Assembly (NCBI GenBank): GCA_036735545.1
Contig: DAINOD010000083.1
Coordinates: forward strand, 1-14,567
Source: Rubrimonas sp036735545
GTDB taxonomy: Bacteria > Pseudomonadota > Alphaproteobacteria > Rhodobacterales > Rhodobacteraceae
Direction: 5' to 3'
Length of the DNA: 14,567 nucleotides
The notes beneath the pieces were generated by a model. The model was not told where the DNA came from. It did no database searches and was given only the letters and a program-made list of their open reading frames with translations. Each line of letters begins with the position of its first letter. Within the stretch, counting starts at the first letter, position 1. Position numbers and translations under genes: made by a program. Positions 1-7,517 of this stretch are shown one piece after another.

Positions 1-156
1 CTTGCCGATGCCGCCCTTGCCGTAGATCGCGATGATCTGCGTCTTCTTGGTCGGCGCCGTCGTCACGACGGCGTCGGGCTCCTGCGCCGCTTCGTTGCGC
101 AGCGCGTCGACCATGTCGGCGAGGTTCGGGACAGGGTTTCCGTCGGCGGGGCTCAT
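1..156 (-). CDS. bchX: Chlorophyllide a reductase iron protein subunit X (N-terminal part, cut by window edge)
   Basis: This is the first 52 codons of BchX, the nitrogenase-NifH-like ATP-driven electron donor of chlorophyllide a reductase (BchXYZ), which reduces the C7=C8 bond of ring B in bacteriochlorophyll synthesis. A low-complexity acidic leader of about 35 residues is followed by QIIAIYGKGGIGK at about residues 40-52. This contains the P-loop GKGGIGK typical of NifH/BchL/BchX proteins. The long leader before the P-loop and the residues around it (KKTQIIAIYGKGGIGK) are characteristic of BchX rather than BchL. The ATG at 156 overlaps the TGA stop of bchC in an ATGA (153-156), as expected for translationally coupled bchC-bchX. 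The rest of the gene, including the Fe4S4 cysteines, lies outside the window. Confidence 0.93.
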   Translation of the reverse strand, partial: MSPADGNPVPNLADMVDALRNEAAQEPDAVVTTAPTKKTQIIAIYGKGGIGK

Positions 157-1085
157 GCGGCGGCTCTCCAGTCGAGGATCATCTTGAGGCAATCGGCGTC
201 GCCGAAAGCGGTGCGGTAGGCGGCGTCGGCCGTCGCGGGCGCGGCGTGGTGCGTGATCAGCCCGCCCAGGTCGAGGAAGCCCTCGTCGATCAGCGCGCGG
301 GTCGCGGTGAGGTCGGCGGGCTTGAACTCGGCGGCGATGCGCAGGCGCGCCTCGCGCATGAAGGCCTGCGGGAAGGCGAAGCTGAGCCGGTCGTAGAAGC
401 CGGCGAGCACGACCTCGCCGCCGCGGCCGAGGCGGCCGATGAGCATGTCCAGCACGCCCTCGGCGCCCGAGGCGTCGTAGATGGCGCGATAGTCGCGGCG
501 CTGGTCGGTCTCGGGGTCGATGACGGCGTAGTCGTAGGCGCCCTCGCGCCGGGCCGGATTGGTCTCCCAGACCGTGGGGGCCGGCGCGCCGGAGGCGATG
601 GTCAGCCGGGCCAGCAGTCGGCCCAGCACGCCGTGGCCGACGATCAGGTCGGGGCTGTCGCCCGCGGCGATGGCGTGGCGTGCGGTGGCGCAAAGGGCCA
701 TCAGCACGCCCTCCTCGCCCCATCCGGCGCCGAGAGGGATGGCCCGGGCGCCGGGCAGCACGACCCGCGCGGCGGCGCCGCCGAACAGGCCGCGCACCGG
801 GCCGAAGCAGCGCGCGCCGGGCACGAACACCGCGTCGCCGACGCGCAGTCCGGACTCGCGGCCAGCCTCCACAACATGGCCGACCGATTCGTAGCCGGGA
901 ACCAAGGGATAGCCCATGCCGGGAAACTGCGGCATGCGGCCGGACCAGAGCAGGCGCTCCGTGCCGGTGGAGACTCCGGAGAAATCGATGTCGACGACGA
1001 CGTCCGCGGCGGTCGGGTCGTCGAGCGCAACGCTCTGGAGCGAAAGGCTTTCCGGCCTCTCCATCACCACTGCTGACGTGTCCAT
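153..1085 (-). CDS. bchC: Bacteriochlorophyllide a dehydrogenase (3-hydroxyethyl dehydrogenase) BchC
   Basis: BchC oxidises the C3 1-hydroxyethyl group of the bacteriochlorophyllide precursor to the acetyl group, using NAD. It acts in the cytoplasm in the last part of bacteriochlorophyll a synthesis. The 310-residue product is a compact medium-chain dehydrogenase/reductase, the usual BchC length. Recognisable BchC stretches are GVSTGTERLLWSGRMP (37-52), GYPLVPGYESVGHV (58-71) and a dinucleotide-binding turn GHGVLGR (150-156). The ATG at 1085 follows a good ribosome-binding site (GGGAGGA at 1090-1096, minus strand), so this start is preferred over the Met at codon 8. bchX starts within its stop codon. 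The gene sits behind a promoter with paired PpsR/CrtJ sites, so repression under high oxygen is likely by analogy with other purple bacteria. Upstream of it lies a sugar operon rather than crtEF. Confidence 0.95.
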   Translation of the reverse strand: MDTSAVVMERPESLSLQSVALDDPTAADVVVDIDFSGVSTGTERLLWSGRMPQFPGMGYPLVPGYESVGHVVEAGRESGLRVGDAVFVPGARCFGPVRGLFGGAAARVVLPGARAIPLGAGWGEEGVLMALCATARHAIAAGDSPDLIVGHGVLGRLLARLTIASGAPAPTVWETNPARREGAYDYAVIDPETDQRRDYRAIYDASGAEGVLDMLIGRLGRGGEVVLAGFYDRLSFAFPQAFMREARLRIAAEFKPADLTATRALIDEGFLDLGGLITHHAAPATADAAYRTAFGDADCLKMILDWRAAA

Positions 1086-1142
1086 CGGCGTCCTCCCGCG
1101 TCAGGGCGGCGGGTGGCTGTCGCCCCTGCCGCTCTCGGTGTC

Positions 1143-1160
1143 TGTCATCGTAAATTGACC
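1143..1160. promoter_or_regulatory. PpsR/CrtJ-type operator, degenerate half
   Basis: TGTCATCGTAAATTGACC keeps TGT-N12-AC but ends in C instead of A (TGT-N12-ACC). It lies exactly 8 bases from the perfect site at 1169-1186 and overlaps the -10 box of bchC. The same 8-base spacing of two palindromes over the -35 and -10 is known from the Rhodobacter capsulatus bchC promoter, where CrtJ binds both cooperatively. I infer that this is the weaker partner site. Confidence 0.65.
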
Positions 1161-1174
1161 ACCGGGTATGTCAA
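1147..1174 (-). promoter_or_regulatory. Sigma-70-like promoter of bchC
   Basis: Read on the minus strand, a perfect -35 TTGACA (1174-1169) is followed after 16 bases by TACGAT (1152-1147), a 4-of-6 match to the -10 consensus. Transcription would start near 1140, giving a leader of about 55 bases before the bchC ATG at 1085. The -35 box lies inside the right PpsR-type palindrome and the -10 box inside the left one, so a bound repressor would block RNA polymerase. The start site is inferred, not observed. Confidence 0.7.
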
Positions 1175-1186
1175 GCTGAGTTTACA
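1169..1186. promoter_or_regulatory. PpsR/CrtJ-type operator, full match
   Basis: The 18-base sequence TGTCAAGCTGAGTTTACA fits the TGT-N12-ACA consensus bound by the oxygen- and light-responsive repressor PpsR/CrtJ that controls photosynthesis genes in purple bacteria. It overlaps the -35 box of the bchC promoter. The position upstream of bchC, a classic PpsR/CrtJ target, makes the assignment strong although the regulator gene is not in this window. Confidence 0.8.
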
Positions 1187-1279
1187 TATGTTGGTGGCGG
1201 GATAGGCGGAGGCCGGTCGCGGAGGACACGCGGGCGACCTCCTCGGCGGCGACAGGCGCGCCGGCGGGCGCGCGCGCGA

Positions 1280-1304
1280 ACGCTCCGGCCGATGGCCGGA
1301 GCGT
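1280..1304 (-). terminator. Strong hairpin, probable terminator of the sugar operon
   Basis: CGCTCCGGCC (1281-1290) and GGCCGGAGCG (1294-1303) form a perfect 10-base-pair stem with a 3-base loop, extended by one A-T pair (1280/1304). It starts 45 bases past the stop of the last operon gene (1350) and lies about 95 bases before the bchC promoter. On the minus strand the hairpin is followed only by a short TT then GC-rich sequence, so there is no real U-tract. It may be an imperfect intrinsic terminator or an mRNA 3'-end stabiliser. Confidence 0.6.
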
Positions 1305-1349
1305 CTGTTCTACGGGCGTTTGCGGGGGAGAAGGGGGCTTGGCCCGCCC

Positions 1350-2522
1350 TCAGGCGGCAGGTTTCACCCAGGCGCCGTCGCGGGCGGCGGAGCGCACGCA
1401 GGCGTCGACGAAGGCGACGCCCGCCAGTCCGTCGCGGACCGAGGGGAACGATGCCTCGGGGTCGGTCCGTCCCTCGCGACGGGCGAGGATGGCGCGGGCG
1501 GCCTCCGCATAGATGTTGGCGAATCCCTCGAGGTAGCCCTCCGGGTGGCCCGGGGGCGTGCGCGTCAGCCGCGCCGCGTCGGGACCGGCGCCGTGGCCGC
1601 CGCGCGTGATCAGCCGCCGCGGGGCGCCGAAGGGGGCGTGCCAGAGTTCGTTGGGGTTCTCCTGGGCCCATTCGAGCCCGCCCTTCTCGCCGTAGACCCG
1701 CAGCCGCAGGCCGTTCTCGCAGCCGGGCGCCACCTGGCTGCACCACAGCATCCCCCGCGCGCCGCCGGAGAATCGCAACATCACATGGGCGTTGTCGTCC
1801 ACGCGCCGCCCCGGAACCCATGCCTGCAGGTCGGCCGCGAGCGCCGCGACGCTCTGGCCGGTCACGAAGCAGGCGAGGTTGGCGGCGTGGGTGCCGATGT
1901 CGCCCGTGGCGCCGCCCGCCCCGCTGCGGGCGGGATCGGTGCGCCATGCGGCCTGCTTCTGGCCGGTGGCCTCGACGGGTTCGGTCAGCCAGTCCTGCGC
2001 ATACTCCACCTGCACGACGCGCACGGCCCCGATCTCGCCCGCCGCGACCATGGCGCGCGCCTGCCGGACGAGGGGATAGCCGGTGTAGTTGTGCGTCAGC
2101 ACGAACAGCGCCTCGGACTTCTCCGCCAGAGCGACCAGCTTCCTCGCCTCGGCCAGCGTCGCCGTCAGCGGCTTGTCGCAGATCACGTGCACGCCGCGCT
2201 TCAGGAAGGCCGCGGCGGGGGCGAGGTGCATGTGGTTGGGGGTGACGATGGCGACGGCCTCGATCCCGTCCTTCAGGCGCGATTCGCGCCGGGCCATGGC
2301 CTCGAAGTCGTCGTAGACGCGGCCCGGGTCGAGCCCGAGATCGGCGCCCGAGGCGCGCGACTTCTCCGGGTCGGCGCTGAAGCAGCCCGCCACCAGCGCG
2401 AACCGGTCGTCGAGCCGGGCGGCGATGCGGTGCACGGCCCCGATGAAGGCGTCGCGCCCGCCACCGACCATGCCGAGGCGGATGCGCGGCGCCGCGCCCG
2501 CGGAGGAACCCTTGATGGCCAT
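1350..2522 (-). CDS. Gfo/Idh/MocA family NAD(P)-dependent oxidoreductase (operon gene 8)
   Basis: A 390-residue cytoplasmic dehydrogenase of the glucose-fructose oxidoreductase/inositol 2-dehydrogenase family, which oxidises or reduces sugar or inositol hydroxyl/keto groups. The N-terminal Rossmann fold shows GMVGGG (17-22). The family lysine motif appears as DKP at 116-118 (VICDKPLT) instead of the commoner EKP. The catalytic motif is GDIGTHAANL (207-216), with D208 and H212. This His-type motif resembles inositol dehydrogenases and differs from the Tyr-type motif of the other two family members here. It is the last gene of the operon, 4 bases after the stop of the TIM-barrel gene upstream. 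The conserved pairing with that partner suggests they act on consecutive intermediates. The substrate is unknown; myo-inositol-like compounds and glycoside C3 oxidation or 3-keto reduction are the main options. Confidence 0.9.
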   Translation of the reverse strand: MAIKGSSAGAAPRIRLGMVGGGRDAFIGAVHRIAARLDDRFALVAGCFSADPEKSRASGADLGLDPGRVYDDFEAMARRESRLKDGIEAVAIVTPNHMHLAPAAAFLKRGVHVICDKPLTATLAEARKLVALAEKSEALFVLTHNYTGYPLVRQARAMVAAGEIGAVRVVQVEYAQDWLTEPVEATGQKQAAWRTDPARSGAGGATGDIGTHAANLACFVTGQSVAALAADLQAWVPGRRVDDNAHVMLRFSGGARGMLWCSQVAPGCENGLRLRVYGEKGGLEWAQENPNELWHAPFGAPRRLITRGGHGAGPDAARLTRTPPGHPEGYLEGFANIYAEAARAILARREGRTDPEASFPSVRDGLAGVAFVDACVRSAARDGAWVKPAA

Positions 2523-2526
2523 GGGC

Positions 2527-3585
2527 TCAGTCCCCCAGCCCGAGGATTCGCCGGTTCGCCGCCCGGTCGGTCCCCCCGCCGGCGAAGTCGTCGAAGGCGC
2601 GCTCGGTGACGCGGATGATGTGCGCCTTCACGAAGTCCGCCCCCTCGCGCGCGCCGTCCTCGGGGTGCTTGAGCGCGCATTCCCATTCGACCACGGCCCA
2701 GCCGTCGAAATCGGCCGCGGCGAGCTTCGAGAACACCGCGCCGAAATCCACCTGCCCGTCGCCGGGGCTGCGGAAGCGCCCCGCCCGGTTCACCCAGGAC
2801 TGGTAGCCGCCGTAGACGCCCTGCCGCCCGGTCGGGTTCAACTCGGCGTCCTTGACGTGGAACATGCCGATGGCGGCGGCGTAGATGTCGATGTGGTCGA
2901 GATAGTCCAGCCCCTGCAGCACGTAGTGGGAGGGGTCGTAGAGCATCCGCGCGCGCCGGTGATTCTTGACCCGATCAAGGAACATCTCGTAGGTCACGCC
3001 ATCGTGCAGGTCTTCGCCGGGATGAATCTCGTAGCAGAGATCCACGCCATGATCCTCGGCGACGGCGAGGATCGGCAGCCAGCGCCGGGCAAGCTCGTCG
3101 AAGGCCTCCTCGATCAGCCCCGCCGGCCGTTGCGGCCACGGGTAGATGTATGGCCAGGCCAGCGCGCCGGAGAAGGTCGCCATCGCCGTCAGCCCGAGAT
3201 TGGCCGAGGCGCGGCAGGCCTTCTTCACCTGATCCACCGCCCAGGCCTGCCGCGCGGCGGGGTTTCCGCGCACGGCCGGCGCGGCGAAGCCGTCGAACAT
3301 CGCGTCGTAGGCGGGATGCACCGCGACGAGCTGGCCCTGCAGGTGCGTGGACAGCTCCGTGATCTCGACGCCGCTCTCGGCCGCGCCCCCCTTCACCTCG
3401 TCGCAGTAGTCGCGGCTCTCGGCGGCGCGGTCGAGATCGAACAGGCGGCCGTCCCAACTGGGAAGCTGCACGCCGGCGTAGCCGCAATCGGCGGCCCAGG
3501 CGGTGATCGCGCGCCAGTCGTTGAACGGGGCGGCGTCGCCCGCGAACTGGGCCAGGAACAGGCCCGGCCCCTTCATCGTCTTCAT
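2527..3585 (-). CDS. Sugar phosphate isomerase/epimerase-like TIM-barrel protein, long form (operon gene 7)
   Basis: A 352-residue protein of the xylose-isomerase-like TIM-barrel (AP endonuclease 2) superfamily. Members isomerise, epimerise, dehydrate or perform beta-elimination on sugars and keto-sugars using a divalent metal. Likely metal and catalytic positions are E186/H188 in CYEIHPGE (184-191), D217/H220 in YDPSH (216-220), H243 in FHVKD (242-246), and E300/E302 in VVEWECALKHPEDG. It is longer than the usual 250-290 residues: there are insertions such as WPYIYPWPQRP (144-154) and a loop GRQGVYGGYQSWVNRAGR (253-270). The ATG at 3585 is chosen because GAGGGG lies just upstream; an extension back to 3672 would run into the preceding gene. 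It follows the second Gfo/Idh gene by 31 bases and precedes gene 8 by 4 bases. The reaction is not known. Confidence 0.88.
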   Translation of the reverse strand: MKTMKGPGLFLAQFAGDAAPFNDWRAITAWAADCGYAGVQLPSWDGRLFDLDRAAESRDYCDEVKGGAAESGVEITELSTHLQGQLVAVHPAYDAMFDGFAAPAVRGNPAARQAWAVDQVKKACRASANLGLTAMATFSGALAWPYIYPWPQRPAGLIEEAFDELARRWLPILAVAEDHGVDLCYEIHPGEDLHDGVTYEMFLDRVKNHRRARMLYDPSHYVLQGLDYLDHIDIYAAAIGMFHVKDAELNPTGRQGVYGGYQSWVNRAGRFRSPGDGQVDFGAVFSKLAAADFDGWAVVEWECALKHPEDGAREGADFVKAHIIRVTERAFDDFAGGGTDRAANRRILGLGD

Positions 3586-3616
3586 GTCGTTTCCCCTCGT
3601 CCGGTCGCGCCCCCCT

Positions 3617-4741
3617 TCAGAGGGGCGCCCGCAGCGGTTCGGGGCGCACGCAGGTCGAGACGATCTCGACATGCGACCGCTCCGCGGCCGACTGCTCCAG
3701 CGCCGTCAGCACCTCCAGCACGTGCAACGCGAATTCGCCCGAGCAGCGGTGCGGCCGCCCGTCGCGAATCGCCTGCGCCATGTCGGCGACGCCGATGATG
3801 CGGTAGTCGGCGACTTCCGTCCCGCGGTTCGTGCGGCGGTTCGGCGTCGCATAGGGCAGCCCCTCGGGCGCCACGTCCTCGAAGGGCGCGCCGGCGCGCG
3901 ACAAGCGGGTGACGCCGCCGAAGAAGTTGGGGTCGGGCAGCACCAACGTCCCGGCGTCGCCGTAGAGTTCGAGACGGAACGGCGTCTCGGTCCACATGTC
4001 CCAGCTCATCACCAGCGAGACGATCGCGCCGCAGGCGAACTCCAGGGAGCCGCAGAAGTGGGTGTCGACCGCCACCTTCAGGCTCTGTCCCTTGCGCGGC
4101 CCCTCGCTGACCACGAGCCGCTCGGCGTAGGCGCGGCCGGTCATCGCGGTGACGCGGACGACCGGGCCGATCAGGTTGACCAACGCGCCGACGTAGTAGG
4201 CGCCCATGTCGAGCACCGGGCCGCCGCCGCGGGAATAGAAGAAGCTCGGGTCGGGGTGCCAGTGCTCCATGCCGTGGTTGGCGAACCAGATCAGCCCGCC
4301 GACCGGCCGCCCGATGGCGCCCTCGTCCACCAGCCGCCGCGCGTTCTGGTGGCCGCCGCCGAGAAAGGTGTCGGGCGCCGAGCCGATGCGCCGGCCCGCC
4401 GCCGCCGCCGCCTCGACCAGCGCGCGGCCCTCCTCCAGCGTCACGCCGAGGGGTTTCTCGGCGTAGAGGTGCTTGTCCGCCTCCAGCACCGCGCGCCCGA
4501 TGGCGTGGTGGGCGAGCGGCGGGGTGAGGTTGGCCACGAGATCGATGTCGGGGTCGGCCAGCATCTGCGCGGGCGTCATGGCGCGCACGCCGTGCTTTTT
4601 CGCCTGCGCCGCGGCCCGGTCGGCGTCGAGGTCGGCGCAGGCCAGAACCTGCAGCGCCGCGAACTCGGGGGCGCGGGAAAGATAGGCGTCCGAGATGTTG
4701 CCGCAGCCCAGCACGCCCACCCGCAAGGGAGAAAGGTTCAC
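3617..4741 (-). CDS. Gfo/Idh/MocA family NAD(P)-dependent oxidoreductase (operon gene 6)
   Basis: A 374-residue dehydrogenase of the glucose-fructose oxidoreductase family. It has a Rossmann motif GVLGCGN (9-15), the EKP motif at 95-97 (YAEKPLGV) and the catalytic-loop motif GGGPVLDMGAYY (172-183). There D178 and Y182 occupy the usual acid/Tyr positions of glucose-fructose oxidoreductase-type enzymes. It shares little beyond the family fold with the 390-residue paralogue at 1350-2522, so the two probably do different steps. The start is a GTG at 4741 that overlaps the TGA of the preceding gene as GTGA (4738-4741). Translation is therefore probably coupled, and the reading frame further upstream is only an overlap with gene 5. 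Cytoplasmic. Oxidation or reduction of a sugar carbon in the imported substrate is inferred; the position attacked cannot be told. Confidence 0.9.
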   Translation of the reverse strand: MNLSPLRVGVLGCGNISDAYLSRAPEFAALQVLACADLDADRAAAQAKKHGVRAMTPAQMLADPDIDLVANLTPPLAHHAIGRAVLEADKHLYAEKPLGVTLEEGRALVEAAAAAGRRIGSAPDTFLGGGHQNARRLVDEGAIGRPVGGLIWFANHGMEHWHPDPSFFYSRGGGPVLDMGAYYVGALVNLIGPVVRVTAMTGRAYAERLVVSEGPRKGQSLKVAVDTHFCGSLEFACGAIVSLVMSWDMWTETPFRLELYGDAGTLVLPDPNFFGGVTRLSRAGAPFEDVAPEGLPYATPNRRTNRGTEVADYRIIGVADMAQAIRDGRPHRCSGEFALHVLEVLTALEQSAAERSHVEIVSTCVRPEPLRAPL

Positions 4742-5511
4742 GCGCGCGCCTCCTCGACCGAGAGCGCCTTCATCGCCGCGAGGCCCGCGCGGGCGAAGCG
4801 GGCGCGGTCGTTGGGCTTGTCGTGCTCGGCGATCATCAGTTTCGGCCCGAAGGCCATCGATGCGGCCCACAGCGCCTTCCAGTCCATGACCCCGGCGCCG
4901 GGATCGGCCCACCCGTCCTCGTCGCCCTTCTCCCCGGCCGGGGCGAGGTCCTTGACATGGACGCTGTGCAGCATCGCGCCGTGGCGCTGCAACCGGCGCA
5001 TCGGATCGTCGCCGCCGCGCACCAGCCAGGCGAGGTCGGCCTGCCAGCGCAGCCCTCCCGCCGCGCCCGCGTCGAGCAGATGGTCGAGCGGCAGCGAGCC
5101 GTCCGGCAGCTTCTCGACCTCCCAGTGGTGGTTGTGGAAGGCGAGGCCGAGGCCGTGCTCGCCGAGCCGCGACGCCATCCCGCCAAGCTCCGCTCCCACG
5201 GCCTGCCAGCCGGCGGCGTCGGTCGGGCGCAGCGGCGGGTGCAGGGCGGGCATCACCAGGGTCTCTGCGCCCAGCGTCTGCGCCGCCGCGAGGACCCAGT
5301 CGAAGCGCTCGCGCAGGGCGGGCATCGGCACATGCGCGCTGGGGGCGGTCAGGCCGCGCTCGGCGAGCAGCGCGCGGGTTCCCGCGGCGTCGTCGAGCAT
5401 CGAGCCGATGGTCTCGACGGCGCGGTAGCCCGCGTCGCGCGCGAGATCGAGCTGGACCGGCAGCGGTCCCTCCTCGCGCAGGGAGTAGAGCTGAAGCGAC
5501 AGGACGGGCAT
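4738..5511 (-). CDS. Sugar phosphate isomerase/epimerase-like TIM-barrel protein, short form (operon gene 5)
   Basis: A 257-residue protein of the xylose-isomerase-like TIM-barrel superfamily (IolE/hydroxypyruvate-isomerase-like), at the normal family length. It begins SLQLYSLR (5-12), a common start of these barrels. Candidate metal and catalytic residues are E33 (VETIG), H60, AFHNHHWEVEK (124-134), D159 (WQADLAW), H185 in VHVKD (184-188) and E229/H230 in IAEHD. The family isomerises or epimerises keto-sugars and includes inosose dehydratases and 3-keto-glycoside lyases. The start ATG at 5511 lies 28 bases after the ATPase stop with AAAGG upstream. Its stop is fused to the GTG of the next Gfo/Idh gene. 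Pairing with a dehydrogenase suggests it works on the keto-sugar that enzyme makes or uses. The exact reaction is unknown. Confidence 0.88.
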   Translation of the reverse strand: MPVLSLQLYSLREEGPLPVQLDLARDAGYRAVETIGSMLDDAAGTRALLAERGLTAPSAHVPMPALRERFDWVLAAAQTLGAETLVMPALHPPLRPTDAAGWQAVGAELGGMASRLGEHGLGLAFHNHHWEVEKLPDGSLPLDHLLDAGAAGGLRWQADLAWLVRGGDDPMRRLQRHGAMLHSVHVKDLAPAGEKGDEDGWADPGAGVMDWKALWAASMAFGPKLMIAEHDKPNDRARFARAGLAAMKALSVEEARA

Positions 5512-5539
5512 TGGACGCGCCTTTCGGGATCGGGTGGGT

Positions 5540-6616
<1,077 letters not shown>

Positions 6617-6629
6617 CGGCGCCCTCCCC

Positions 6630-7517
6630 TCAGCCTTTGACTGCGCCCGCGGCGATCCCGCGAACGAAGTATCTGCCGGACACGAAGTAGACGAGCAGCG
6701 GCACGAGCCCGGTCAGGATCGTCGCCGCCATGTCGACGTTGTAGAGGCGCTCGCCCTGCGCCGAGTTGACGATGTTGTTCAGCTGAACCGTCATCGGCAG
6801 GTTCTCGCGCCCGGCGAAGGTCAGGCCGAGGATGAAGTCGTTCCAGATGCCCGTCACCTGCAGGATGACGGCGACGATGACGATGGGCGTCGACATCGGC
6901 AGCATCACGCGCAGGAAGATCGTCCAGAATCCGCCGCCGTCCACGCGCGCGGCGTTGAACAGCTCCCGCGGCAGGCCGACGTAGAAGTTGCGAAACAGCA
7001 GCGTCATCAGCGGCATGCCGAAGATCGTGTGCACGAGCACGATGCCCGGCAGCGAGTCGTAGAGCCCCACCGTCGCGAAAAGGCGCACCAGCGGATAGAG
7101 AAAAACCTGATAGGGAATGAAGGCCCCCAGCAGCAGCACCCCGAACAGCAGGTTCGCCCCCTTCACCCGCCAGAACGACAGCGCGTAGCCGTTCAGCGCC
7201 CCCAGCCCGATCGACAGCGCCAGCGACGGGATCAGGATGCGCATCGAGTTGGCGAAGCCGACCTGGATGCCGTCGCAGCGCAGCCCGGTGCAGGCGCTCG
7301 ACCACGCGGCGACCCAGGCGTCGAGAGACGGCGCGGTGGGCAGCGCGAAGATGTTGCCGGACCGGATCTCGTCCATCGTCTTGAGCGAGGTCAGCACCAT
7401 GATGATGGCGGGCAGCAGGAAGAATAGCGCCGCCACGATCAGGAAGGCGTAGAGCCCGATCGTCCCCGGCCCGAGCCGCCGGGGGCGACGGCCAGAGGGA
7501 TTTGCGGCGGCGCTCAC
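6630..7517 (-). CDS. CUT1 sugar ABC transporter permease (MalG type)
   Basis: Inner-membrane permease of 295 residues with about six hydrophobic segments, the first at about 19-43. The cytoplasmic EAA loop that docks on the ATPase is ELFNAARVDGGGFWTIFLRV at 185-204, followed by MLP. A periplasmic loop with two cysteines (ACTGLRCDG, 75-83) precedes the second membrane segment; I have the impression this Cys pair also occurs in glucose- and alpha-glucoside-type MalG homologues. The start is GTG at 7517, overlapping the TGA of the first permease as GTGA (7514-7517). A strong GGGAGGA site lies just upstream. The same frame stays open far upstream to 8300, but that part overlaps the other permease in a different frame and has no permease features. 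Confidence 0.94.
   Translation of the reverse strand: MSAAANPSGRRPRRLGPGTIGLYAFLIVAALFFLLPAIIMVLTSLKTMDEIRSGNIFALPTAPSLDAWVAAWSSACTGLRCDGIQVGFANSMRILIPSLALSIGLGALNGYALSFWRVKGANLLFGVLLLGAFIPYQVFLYPLVRLFATVGLYDSLPGIVLVHTIFGMPLMTLLFRNFYVGLPRELFNAARVDGGGFWTIFLRVMLPMSTPIVIVAVILQVTGIWNDFILGLTFAGRENLPMTVQLNNIVNSAQGERLYNVDMAATILTGLVPLLVYFVSGRYFVRGIAAGAVKG

Noticed and set aside
1171..1947. A 258-codon minus-strand open frame next to the bchC promoter
   Set aside because: It overlaps the 390-residue dehydrogenase in another frame, is Arg-rich without motifs, and its end runs through the PpsR-type site.
3503..5428. A 641-codon open frame on the plus strand
   Set aside because: It lies antisense to two convincing enzymes, has biased low-complexity composition and no recognisable motif.
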